A stretch of DNA of 64,000 nucleotides, taken from NCBI GenBank assembly GCA_905147135.1, contig LR990046.1, positions 18,010,501-18,074,500 on the forward strand. Direction: 5' to 3'. A model generated the notes under the pieces. The model had not been told where the DNA came from. It did no database searches and was given only the letters and a program-made list of their open reading frames with translations. Positions 40,464 to 51,717 of this stretch are shown here, one piece after another. This DNA comes from Blastobasis lacticolella. Its lineage: Eukaryota > Arthropoda > Insecta > Lepidoptera > Blastobasidae. Every line of letters starts with the position of its first letter. Positions within the stretch are counted from its first letter, which is position 1. The position numbers and the translations under genes were made by a program.

Positions 40464-43400
40464 TTAGACGGCTTTGTTTTTTGTATTAGGATGTTGGCCT
40501 TCCATTGTCGGGGACTTCTTAATGGGTGCGTTAACGTCCTTACTGTAGTCCTTCTTCGAGGAGTCATGGGTTGTGCGACCCAGCCGCACCGTCTTTGGCG
40601 ATCGCGCCGAGCGCGGGATCGTGGGCGTCCTCGGTATCGTCACGTCCAGTCCTTTTGACAACATCTCCTGCAGCTTATACAACAGCAACTTGCGGTCATG
40701 GCCGTGTCCCACGATACCTCTCTCAGACAACCGCGTCGGCGACGTGTCACCGTAGCAGGTGAACACCGTCGTTACCTCCGTGGTTGTCCCACGAGCTACT
40801 CCGCGCGAGGCTCTCTTCGTTTTTGGTTTCTCCTGACGCTCTCTCTTCACGCTCGGCGCTTTGTAATACTTCCAATGACCCGTCGGGTAGCCTTGCACGT
40901 AACCATCCACGCCGGCCACGAGCCAGCGACCGTCGTCTGTCTGGAATTTTCCCAGTTCTGTGCTGACTAACGTGCCATTGGGCCCCATGAACACCGAAGG
41001 GAACCACACCCCGTCGGGCCCTACAAAGCCATCCACATTAATCTCCAACCATTGTTGATGATCGGGGCTCCAGAAGCCGCCTAAATCACTACATTGCATG
41101 ACGCCATCCGGACCCTTGAAAAATCTCGGTACTGGGTTACCGAACCTGTCCAGTAGATTCACTTTGTAATGCAAATAGCTGTATTGAGTCTCCTCAGTTG
41201 CGTATACAATTCTGTGGCCCTCATAGTTCGGGTTGTAAAAGGCAATCGGTGGTGAAAATTCTAATTTCCACTCGTCGTTGTCCGTGTCTGAAGTCATGGA
41301 GCTGAGTATATCACTGCAAGAGCAAGAGTGCTCCAGGTCTGTCTGATCGGCCGTGGGCTCCTCTGGGAAGCAGGGGCAGCGAGAGTCTTCGTCGAACGGC
41401 ATCTGCATTAAGGCTTGATCGTATGTTTTTCCGCAAATTTGTTGGCACATATTACGGAAGGCACCTTGTATAAAGTCACGTTCCTCCCTTTCCAGACGTC
41501 TAGCTAAGCGTTCCCTTTTTTTCTGTCGTACTCGATTCTCTTCTGCGGTTCTCCCTACAGTTAAAAGTACAGGTTTTTTCTCCTCAAAAGGATGCTGGTT
41601 TGGAAACCTAGCTTTATACTTTCTCATTGTTTCCATTGTGATGTTGAATTCACCGCGCTTCTTGTGGACAACTAGCAGAGGTCGTTGGTCTGGCAGCTCG
41701 TCACGAGCGGGTATTCTTTTCCTTTTAGCTATCGCTTCTGCAGGGTTCTTAATATATTCGTATATTTTGGCCAACTGTTTTGTTGTTGCACCTGGCTTGT
41801 ATCCTGGCCGAAACTATGAAAAAAAAATCATTTTGCATAAGACGCTGGCGTAAACTTAAATTATAATATATTTTGGATTACCTATATAAATATTTAAAAT
41901 ATCAGTACGGCTAGGGAGCAAATCGTCCACGATCTTCATTTACATACTTAAAACAAATTTATCTTTTGTTTAGTTGCAGTACCTGCTAACTAGTGGTTAC
42001 TTCTTTGCGGCTAACTGTGGATTTAGTAGTAGTATATAAAAGAGGAAGTTGTAGACAAAATACCTATAAGCAAATCAGTCTCAAGACGGAACGATATTTC
42101 GCTCTCATGTCGTAAGTACCGCTAGTAGAAACTGCCGAGTCAAACTACGATCCTACACACCTCTATTTGCCTTGTTCATACAGCTCGTACAGTTACGTAC
42201 ATAAAAAGGTACAAAACAAAGAAAAAAATAGCATTTACTATAATAATAGATAATAGTTTACCTTCAGACCAGGAATGTTCTCAGAATGCCATAGCCAGCC
42301 TATTTCCTTTGGCACATTAGGGACATCTCCGCAGTTAAAATGCCCGCAGTCCCAATGCCCGTATTTCGGTGCTAATGGAAAGCAAGTGAGGATAACGTCA
42401 ATGTAGATTCACATCAAATTAACAGGCGATAACAGCCAACTGCTAAACTTTTTGTGAAGGATTTTGCTATAATATTGACGGCTGGCAGGCAGGTTGGAGA
42501 CGCAATGTGAACACACTACAGAAAACACTGCTGCGCGTTTTCTGGTCTGCCTCAATATAAAACTCTAAAAAAAATTATTATTTATGTAGTAAACAAGCGT
42601 ACGGCCCGTCTAATGGCGAGCAATACCTACCTGGAAGATCAATATCGTTTATGTGATACCAGCGAATAGAATCGGTTGGTAGGGTGGGGAGCGCAAAAAA
42701 GCAATAGGCAGATCACAGAGGTCTATGCGGAAAAAGTTACCACTAACGACTGAGTAAGTTCGTAAATTCGGCAAACTTTTTTTCAAATTTTGAGTCAATC
42801 GAGCTGTGATGAACATAATTATTTATTATTTATTTATTTTACTTTATTCAGAACACCAACAGCAAGTTACAAATAATACTTACAAACATATATAACAGCG
42901 AGGCCATTAACAGGTGCTCGTAATAAAAGTAACATCAATGAATGAGAGAGCTCGGAATATTTAATATTTTGATTTTTTGAATCCAGACTTAGCTTGCCGC
43001 GCGAGCAACCACCCCTGATTATGCCCATGGTTACACTATACATATACATATATGACCTGGTTATTAGGTGACATGGTTAAGAATATAACACCAACTGATA
43101 TACTAGCAGTGTAGATAGAATCTACACTCTCAGACACCACATGGCTGGAGTTCTTGTGTTCCGGTTTGAAGGTAAACACAGGCATTTTTGGTTTCTACAT
43201 GAACACGTAGTCAATTGTCGATTGCGGTTACGTGTCGGTTACGCATTGCAGTTACCACTTTCCATCAGGTCAGAATGTCCATTAGTGACAGGTCCTCTTA
43301 TTTGGAATAGTGTGTTTCGCAAGGACAATATTGAGATGTAAGAAATTCGAGATTACAAACTATTGAAGGTATAAAGCCGTGAATGATAATAATATACATA

Positions 43401-45202
43401 CCAAAATAATTGTGGTTGTTCTTAAATTTTGGATTGGACTTGAAGCTTTTTTTTTTACTAGTCTCACTCATTTGTTTTTCAGATTCAGATTGTTCAATAG
43501 TCGCCGCATGACTAGTTCTTTGGCCAGGTTGTACCTGAGTCTTTTTGACTTCTGTATTTGATTTCTTCGACAATGAATGGACAGTCGGTGTCTCTTGATG
43601 ATGATGTAGATCCTTATCCTTCTGGTCGAAAGGACATGGGTATGGCAACGGCTGCCCCGGCCGTAATGACTTGAGATCTTGCCCAATCTTCAGGTAGCCC
43701 CCACAAATATGGCAGTACGTGGTCTTTTTTACAAAACCAAATGTGCAGTCACAGGAACAGTAACATGGATGTTTACCCTCTACCACTTCGGTCTCTTGGT
43801 AGTGAAAATTTCGCAAGTCGATAAGGATACTTTCGTCCGGCGGAGTCAATGGTCTTCTATATTCTACGTAGTCACAGACACCTGTAGTACACCTCGTTAT
43901 GTTAATCAGCTCTCTGGCTGCTTCCGGCAAGTCCAACGATAGGATGCTTGAAGAACCCTCCTCATCCCCTTTATATGGGTTCGCACATGAATTGTCACAC
44001 ACTTTAATCGTAAAGTATTTTGGGTCAATGTTCTCGGCTGATTGCACACCCGGCGAGGTACGTCCCGAACTGCTTCCGCTACTTTGCGGAGATTTAGCCT
44101 TACTGGACTTATGGACCGTGACGTAACCAACGCAGTAAACTTGGTTGCCAAAGTTACCGTGGCTCAGATCGCCGAAAATGTAATTGAGAGTGGTAAATCT
44201 TTCTCTTATTGACGTTAATGATTTAGATTTTTGCAGCAAGCGTCTTCTGCTCTCCATATGCGTTGAACTCCTGACTAAACTGACCAAACTATTTCTAACT
44301 TTCCAACTACCATTCTTTGTGAGCTGATTACTAGCTGTGTAATCTATGTTCGTTTCAATTTTGTGCTCCGTTTGTGTTTTTGTTATTTCCTGTGAAAATT
44401 TACTGGATACTTTGAGTGGAGAACTTTCGGTTTCGTTATATGTTGTCTCGAAGTTTGATAACGCATGTTTACTGTCTGTTTTGTTTTGGAAAACAAGAAG
44501 TGTGTCTTTTGTATCTTTCTCAATTGTAGGATGGGTTTTTGGTACAAAGTTTTTGACTCTATGGCCGAACTGTCCTGTGCATTTATAATCTTGATCAGTT
44601 GAAGAATGAACTTTTGGGACCCAGATTTTATCTCTGTGGCCGAATTGCCCTGTGTGTTTCGTAACTACATCTGTTGAAGGATTCGGTTTCGGGGCCCAAT
44701 TTTTGTCCTTAACATGTACAATTTTAACAGTCAGTTTCAGCCGCACCATACGGTTGCCAGTAGTGGTATCACGAACCATAATTTGTTTAGTCACTGACAG
44801 TGGCCGCTGATCCTTTACATACAATATTTCCTCCATGTACGTGAAATATTCTAAACTCCAAGGAATTATTGCTGAGCCATGGCAATCAGATATGCTGTGA
44901 GTAAGTGTCAACACTAGTGGGAATTTCTGCATCTTCTTAATCAGATCGGAAATGTTGGCTTCAAACAAAACTGCTTGTTCAATCTCTACTTTTGCTTCTG
45001 AAGTATACTTGCAAGATTTCTTCTTTTTCCTTCGTGGCCGCCATGAAGTGTCGAACTTTGACTCCAGTTGGTTCGGGTCTCTAAGGTGAAGCTTAAACAC
45101 ATCGGAGAACTGAGCAGTTATGTTGTACTCTTTAGGAGTTTCATTGCATTTCAACTCGTCCACGAGCAGCTCAAATATAAAAAGGGAACCCGCTGGTGCC
45201 AT
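40464..45202 (-). CDS. Insect protein of unknown function, three exons, Cys-rich centre and GPDG repeats
   Basis: Exons 45202-43402, 42371-42262 and 41813-40464 join in frame (phases 1 and 0) at good GT-AG sites, giving 1086 residues. The N-terminal 180 residues look like a beta-rich domain (FIFELLVDELKCNE, FPLVLTLTHSISDCHG). Next come three degenerate repeats of about 24 residues containing GQFGHR. A long polar stretch follows. A Cys cluster (CYCSCDC then CHICGG) lies near residues 485-510. Exon 2 adds HWDCGHFNCGD. Exon 3 has a coiled, Arg-rich segment, CPCF and HSCSCSD motifs, WKLEFSPPIAF, and two repeats of about 38 residues with GPDG and VDGFV. I suspect the insect DUF4776 group but am not sure. 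Role unknown. Confidence 0.85.
43403..45202 (-). other. Exon 1 repeat region of the unknown gene: GQFGHR repeats
   Basis: Within exon 1, roughly at 44530-44700, three consecutive units share the layout K-N/I-W/F-x-P-K...T-G-Q-F-G-H-R (the third lacks the GQFGHR end). They look like a recent in-frame tandem expansion. The intron between exons 1 and 2 (43401-42372) holds no other gene; the one between exons 2 and 3 (42261-41814) likewise. Confidence 0.6.
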
Positions 45203-45475
45203 TTTGTTTGATGTATTTAGTTCAATTCTACATGTTTAGAACATGTTAATTGCCTAAAATATGAAAAATTAATTTCTACTAAACTTGTAATTTCAAAGGT
45301 TGCCCAAACAATGTCAAAATCAAGTCATTTTGACAATGTACATTTTCAATTTTCACGTGCATTATCAGCCAGTCAGTTTAAAAAAGATTGTTTTATTTAA
45401 ATATTTATTTAATTTGCCATCAGATTTACATTTTATTTACAATAACATAACATTCATTTTGCATAAATATGTATA

Positions 45476-45870
45476 TGTGGGAGTAAGTGAGAATAAATCC
45501 ATGTATATTATTGCAAATAACATACTAAATAGACAGCAACAGATCGAGAGGACATATTTTATTAAATTAAGCAATTTACTTAGAATTAGCAAAATACAGA
45601 CAAATTCACAATCATTAAAATTGTTATATCTAATGAAAGCAAATAGAACATAGAAATAATACGAAATATACGTTTAATCAAGATTACCTGAGGAAGACAG
45701 CTCAGAGCACTGGTGGTGCCGTGTCCGCAGTCGGACAACGTCTGACCTGTCGAGAGCGATGGCCGCTTTCTTATATACTGCGGTGTACCCGCATGTGGTT
45801 TTTAATTTAAGAACACTACCGACATTTTATAAAATTGAAGATAAATAAAATAATAATCTTATTTCCCACA
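45476..45870. repeat. Solo-LTR-like repeat, copy 1
   Basis: Begins TGTGGGAG and ends TTTCCCACA, the TG...CA inverted ends of an LTR. It contains a CTTATATACTGCGGTG TATA-like region and an AATAAAATAATAATC tail. It is nearly identical to 59863-60281 apart from a deletion near the start. No primer-binding site, gag or pol adjoins it. Confidence 0.75.
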
Positions 45871-45891
45871 CGGCCATACTGACGAGCAGCC

Positions 45892-46028
45892 TAATGAGCA
45901 GTTTTCCAGTATCTAAAGCATTCCTAACGACTCCCAAGATGGCGCCCCGACAATTTTGGTAGGAGCGCCATCTATTGAGGCTTTTTGAAACCAATTGATA
46001 ATACCTACTGGAAAACTCCTCATTGGCT
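45892..46028. mobile_element. MITE with AATGAGGAGTTTT-type ends, copy 2
   Basis: Short member of the family at 20772-21200: AATGAGCAGTTTTCCAG on the left and AAACTCCTCATTGG on the right, with GGAGCGCCATCTATTGAGG between. Confidence 0.75.
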
Positions 46029-46166
46029 TGCGATACACTATCTCAAAATTACAATTAAACAAAAATGTGTGTGTAACGTAAGAAACAGATTAAAATGGCA
46101 ATGCAATGCTTACAGAATATTTATGTTCGAATTATATCGTGACAATTTAATAACTTTTACCTTGAC

Positions 46167-46440
46167 ATTTAAGTCATCACAGCCCATAACAGTCCACTGC
46201 TAGGCTTAGAGCCTCACCCACAAAAGGGGAGGTTATTGCCATTATACGCACGCTTGGCAAGCGGATTGGAGATCGCAGTGTTATAAAATAACAATGGAAA
46301 AAGCTGCTGCCCATTTTCCAGTTTACGGAGTCTGTAGATACTCGTATTTTGTCTCAAAAACATTAGTAGCCTTATACGGCACTCACGATTGTGAGGGGTT
46401 GGTGCTATTCTACTCTTCCGGACACTACACGGCCAAGACA
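46167..46440 (-). repeat. Lepidopteran interspersed repeat (family C), copy 3, reversed
   Basis: Complement of the 19.6-kb and 21.3-kb copies, including GTGTAGTGTCCGGAAGAGTA. Confidence 0.7.
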
Positions 46441-46494
46441 TGTAAGTACTTAACACAAATGTCATAAATGTTATAATCATCATCATCATCATCA

Positions 46495-47970
46495 TCAGCC
46501 AGAAGACGCCCACTGCTGGGCATAGGCCTCCCCCAGAGATCTCCACAAAGACCGGTCCTGTGCTTTCCGCATCCAGCTGGTACCTGCGATCCTTACCAGG
46601 TCGTCGGTCCACCATGTAGGAGGCCTGCTCACGCTGCGTCTACCGGTACGTGGTCGCCACTCGAGAACTTTACTGCCCCATCGGCCATCTGTTCTTCGAG
46701 CTATGTGCCCTGCCCACTGCCACTTCAGTCTGGCAATCCTTAGAGCTATGTCGGTGACCTTGGTTCGCTTGCGGATCTCCTCATTTCTGACTCGATCGCG
46801 CAAAGAAACTCCGAGCATAGCTCTTTCCATTGCCCTTTGGGTAACAGTGAGCTTTCTTATAAGGCCCATAGTGAGTGGCCACGTTTCAGCTCCGTAAGTC
46901 ATCACTGGCAACACACATTGGTCAAGGACCTTCGTCTTGAGACACTGCGGTAATTGGGACGAAAATATGTGGCGTAGCTTCCCGAACGCTGCCCAACCGA
47001 GTTGGATTCGTCGATTGACCTCTTTCTCGAAATTGGACCTACCTAGCCGGACTATTTGTCCTAGGTATGTATAGTCGCCAACAACTTCAAGTGGAGTGCC
47101 TCCAACTGTCACTGGAGTAGGCACAACATGGCCATTCGACATAATTTTCGTCTTGTCCATGTTCATTTTAAGACCTACTTGTTGAGAGGCACTACAGAGG
47201 TCATCGAGCATTTTGCCCAAGTCTTCCAGGGTTTCAGCCATGACTACGATATCGTCAGCAAATCTGAGGTGCGTGAGGTACTCGCCGTTAATATTGATGC
47301 CAAGTCCGTCCCAGTCCAGAAGCCTAAAGATATCCTCCAGTGCAGCGGTAAACAACTTCGGAGATATGACATCACCTTGTCTAACACCTCGCTACAGCTG
47401 AATAGGTTCTGTGGTCTTGTCCCGGAGACGAACTGACATAGTGGCGTTTTTGTACAAACACTTCAATGCTTCGATATATCGATAGTCAATTTGGCACCGC
47501 TGTAGAGACTGGAGCACCGCCCAAGTTTCGATCGAATCGAAGGCTTTCTCATAGTCCACAAACGCCAAGCATAATGGCCGGTTATACTCTTCGGTCTTCT
47601 GTACAACCTGCCGCAGCGTATGTATGTGGTCTATGGTACTAAAACCTTTTCGGAATCCGGCTTGTTCGGGAGGCTGGAAGTCATCAAACCTGCGTGCGAG
47701 ACGATTCGTAATGACTCTCTAAAACAGCTTATAGACATGGGTCAGTAGCGATATTGGTCTGACGTTCTTCAAAAGAGCCTTATCACCTTTCTTGAAGAAC
47801 AATATCACTATGCTTCTGTGCCATGCTTCCGGCGTTTTGCCCTCGAGGATGACGGAATTGAACAGCTTCTGAAGGGTCTTAAGCACAGGTTTGCCACCAG
47901 CTTTCAGAAGCTCAGCCGTAATTCCATCATCACCCGGCGCCTTGTTGTTCTTAAGCTGTTTGAGAGCCAT
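46495..47970 (-). pseudogene. RTE reverse transcriptase and C-terminal domain
   Basis: The piece 47970-47719 has [16 protein letters not shown] and [13 protein letters not shown]. After a frame change the sequence continues with AFVDYEKAFDS (about 47560) and RGVRQGDVISP. The catalytic LRFADDIVVMAE lies near 47260. Then come MTYGAETWPLT and a C-terminal WWTDDLVRIAGTSWMRKAQD. The active-site DD is intact, so inactivation is by the frame break and the stops alone. A truncated relative lies at 16945-17235. Confidence 0.88.
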
Positions 47971-48015
47971 ACTAATCTCGTACAGGCTGATGTCCGGGAT
48001 ATCTTCGGTGTAGTG

Positions 48016-49110
48016 TCAGGTCAACTTGGCTCTGGGGTCTTTTGCCATACTGGTAACAGGTGCCCGTGTTGTCGTGTATAACTGTCCATAGAACCTCTCG
48101 ACTTCCCTCAAAACCTCGGACTTAGTCGAAACAACTCTGCCGTCATCCGTTTTCAGTCTCGTCAACTGGCTCTGTCCAATCGACAGATCTCTCGCAAAGA
48201 CTTTAGAGCCTTTGTTCCGCTCGATCGCCGCCTCAATATAGGTAGTATTGAAGCGGCGTATGTCGCGAGTCAGAGACTTGGAGATCTGTCGATTAAGTCG
48301 CCTAAATTGAGAGACATCATCAGGGGATTGCAGAGTCATTCCGCGTCTTTCTTCGATGAGTTTGAGGGTATCGTCAGAGATTTTGTTTGTTCTGTTTGTA
48401 CGGCAGGCCTTATAAAACTTTGACCCAACCGTATAGACAGTTTCCACGAACCTGTTATTATAGTCGTCCACGTCGACGCACTCTCCTAGGCACTCAAAGC
48501 GATTTTTTAATTCGAGTTGAAAGCTCTCGGGGTTTTGGATTTGGATGGGTATAGGCCGGAGCGTGGACCTCATCAATCTCGATCTTTCCAGCTGGGGATT
48601 AATATTCAATGTGCCTCTGACCAAGCGGTGATCACTGCCAATTTTAACGCTATTGATCACCGAGACATCATTGAATATATGCCGTTTCGTAGATAGAATG
48701 AAGTCGATCTCATTTTTTGTGGCACCATCGGGACTAACCCACGTCCATCTGCGATGATCCGGCTTCCTGAAAAATGAGTTCATCATAAAGAGTCCCTCCT
48801 TCTCCATAAAGCCGGCCAGCATCTGGCCACGGGCGTTCCGACTTCCAACTCCAAATTGCCCCACTCTCAACTCGTCTCCGCCTCGTTTGCCCAGTTTCGC
48901 GTTGAAATCCCCCATGACAACGGTATAATGTGTCTTGGAGGTATGCATGGCTGTAGAAATATCCTCATACATAGCCTCCACTTCATCGTCGGAGTGAGTC
49001 GAAGTCGGTGCGTAGACCTGTATGACCTTCAACGAATACCGCTTTGTAATTCTGAGTATAAGGTACGCTACCATTGACGACACACTCTCGATTTTGACGA
49101 TGTTGTTCAC
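48016..49110 (-). pseudogene. RTE endonuclease domain
   Basis: The 364-residue open stretch carries AP-endonuclease motifs: VIQVYAPTS, VVMGDFNAKLG, the WTWVSPDG/NEIDFIL segment and IGSDHRLVRG, which supply the catalytic Asp and His residues. It nicks target DNA to prime reverse transcription. The frame is also open upstream of its first Met toward 49250, so the domain's N-terminus lies there. A stop codon ends it before the RT domain, with the coding sequence resuming just downstream. Confidence 0.85.
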
Positions 49111-49290
49111 GAGGGATTTGTGGACGAGGAACCCGACACCACCTAGGTCCCTAGTTGGTCGCCCTCCCGGAAGTAAAGCAGATTTCCGGACTTTAGGATT
49201 ATCGAGTCCTCCCCCTTTCTTCGGACTTCAGATAACCCTATAATATCCCAATTTAATCTGCTTACCACTTCCTCCAGTTCCACGAGCTTT

Positions 49291-50526
49291 TATATAATAT
49301 ATTATGTTATGTACCGGAGTGAAGGCACACGCTTCGCGAAGCGCTCCGCAATAAAAATACGGAAAATAATGGAAAAAGTTCACCTATTCTCCTGTAATTT
49401 TACCAGTTCATTGTTTAAGTGGTAACCCATTGAATAGTGAAAACCGTCTACTAAAATTCAACGCCAATAAAAAGTTACAAACAAAAGCATTTAAAATTTC
49501 TTCCCGACGCCCGCCGACGCCGACCTTGAAAAAATTCGCGTCGCGCGTTCCCGAGTTTTCCGAGAAGACAGCGCGCTCCGCACCCCTCGCGCCGCCCCGC
49601 GGTCGCCCGCGCCCGCGACCGTAGCCTCAGTGTGAAATTAGTATATTATTTGCTAATAAATGTGAACTGTAAGTAAATATCTTTCTCTCTTACTAAAAGT
49701 ATACATTCTAAGCATCTGAGGAAAGAAAGAACTATGTGAATGCAGTGAAATATCCAAAATATCGAATAGTTTACTCAGAAAAGGACGCCTGCAAAAATTG
49801 TTTAAACAATTAACGAATTTTATGTGAATCACAGCTCGAAACAAAGGCAAAATTTCAAACAGCTGAGTGTGGGCATAAATAGCTGGTTACAGACTTGTTA
49901 CAGACATTACGTATGCGCTAGAAGTGCGCCGGTTCGAACCTCGCGGTATTCAGTTTATTTTATTTGTTATTTGTATATTCTCATTTGCTTTGTTTCTATG
50001 TAACTGCCTTTTTTACTATTCAGATACTCTAATACTTGCTTGCGCGCAGTGACAATTAATAATGATTATGGCCTTAGTAAATCTATTTGTCACTAGATGG
50101 TGCTTCACGCTTAATTCTGTTTTTTTTTTTCTGAACCGTGGTTTTATAGCTACTAATAATACATCTACTTATCGTTAGATGTCATTTTACGCTACTAACT
50201 CTGAATATTTGTTTTCTTCTTGTCTGTTCTGCTGTTGTTAGTATTTCTATTCAAAGAATTTGATAGTCTAATTTCTACGTTTCTATTAGTAGTCTTTTTT
50301 TTTTTTTGCTATTAGTAATGTTTTGTATGTTTTGTATACTATAGGCATTTTTATGCGGCTAGTGTGTGTTAGTCGTCAGCATAGACATATATAGATGTAG
50401 CTTCCCCCTTAATTAATTATTGTAATTAAATTTGTTAAGAAAGTGAGAAGGACACTGTTTTAAAATTTAAGTTTGTAGCATTATTATTAGTACTAAGATC
50501 CATACTACTTTTCATAAACCCATAAA
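49291..50526. other. Possible 5' untranslated region of the R1/I-type element and flanking DNA
   Basis: A GC-rich patch at 49497-49625 (CpG-dense) stands out in AT-rich DNA. At about 49930 a B-box-like GGTTCGAACCTCG occurs, but no complete tRNA fold is visible. I cannot place the 5' end of the downstream retrotransposon; it may lie in this stretch. Confidence 0.35.
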
Positions 50527-51717
50527 ATGTCACTCTCTGAGCTCCCGCCCCTCCCCGCTCTGGCGACCGATGTCAGGGGGTTGGAGAGCTATGAGGACAT
50601 TATCACCAAGCTCTGCAAGAGCATCGAAGGCGCAATCAACGATACAAGGACCGTCACCACAGCTAAGAAGAAATTCATTCTTCTAGCTGTTGGAGAGATC
50701 CAACGCGCAACTTGCGTACTCAAACAGACAACATGTAACTCTACTGAATCTACTCAATCAGCATCCTCACAAGTTGAAAGCAGCCTGAAACAAGATATCA
50801 TCGATTGTGTCAGGGAGGAATTCTCGAAAATGAAACAGGCTAACAACCAGTTACGTACAACGTACGCGCAAGTAGCGGCGAACAGGGCTAACGCACCACC
50901 CGACCACTTAGCCCCGGTCCTGACCATACCCGCTACCAAGCCCGCGATTATTGTCACACCAAGAGCCGAGGCCAAGACTAGACAGGAGGCCATGGATGCC
51001 TGAAAGAAGAGCATTTCTTTCAAGAAATCCGACTACGCGCCGGCTAAAACTCAGGTTGTTTCGAATAATAGAATCCGAGTAGAGTTTGACAGCCTAGCCC
51101 AGAGGGACGATGCGCTCGGGAAGCTGGAAGGGTCTGCAACTGTCATGGCAGAACCCGCGCGCAGACTGAACCCCATGTTTATACTCAAAGGTATATCAAC
51201 AGAAACTCCGGTAGAAGAGCTGGTCGATATAATTCGCGGCCAGAACGTCCAAATTGGCGACCTGATCGCGGATGACGTCGATCTGCGACTGCGCTTTAAA
51301 AGACACAATAAGAACCCGAAACTCTACAATGCCGTGTTCGTTACTCATCCCCGAATTTGGCGCAAAGTGGCCGAAATGGGGAGAGTCTGCATCGACCACC
51401 AACGAGTTAGGGCGGCAGACTTCTCCCCCTTTATACAGTGCCACAACTGCCTCCAATTCGGGCATCTAAAGAACCGGTGCACAGCGGTAACAGAGGATCA
51501 ACCTTGTTCGTATTGCACCGAAACGGGGCACCAGGTCGAAGCTTGCTCGATAAAAACAAGGAAAGGTTCTCCACGATGTGCTAACTGCTCCGCACATAAT
51601 GCGAAATTCAACACGCAACAGGACACATCACATACAGCCACTTCCATAAAATGCCCTAAGCTGACAGCCATGAAAGAAAGAATAACTAGTCGAATCGACT
51701 ATGGATCAAGCTACTAA
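50527..51717 (+). pseudogene. R1/I-type ORF1 (gag-like, zinc knuckles), one in-frame stop
   Basis: The span codes for 396 residues plus stop in one frame, interrupted only by TGA at 51001-51003. The N-terminal part is Ser/Thr/Ala-rich with a coiled segment. The middle has an RRM-like fold pattern (VEFDSLAQRDDALGKL, then FILKGISTETPVEELV). The C-terminal part has three zinc knuckle-type motifs: CHNCLQFGHLKNRC, CSYCTETGHQVEAC and CANCSAHNA, the last imperfect. Such proteins coat the element RNA and direct it to the nucleus. ORF1 overlaps ORF2 by 17 nt. Confidence 0.88.

Larger units (their letters stand above)
46475..49290 (-). mobile_element. RTE-clade non-LTR retrotransposon, nearly full ORF but broken
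   Basis: A single-ORF element read on the - strand: endonuclease first (about 49250-48400), reverse transcriptase (47970-46900), C-terminal part, then a short ATG/ATC trinucleotide array at 46477-46497, the usual 3' tail of RTE elements. The 5' end is not defined. At least three breaks make it inactive: a stop near 48016, a frame change near 47718 and a stop near 47397. Confidence 0.9.

Noticed and set aside
43468..44588. Several ORFs opposite or overlapping exon 1 of the unknown gene
   Set aside because: Shadows of a 600-codon exon whose own frame has good splice sites and phase agreement.
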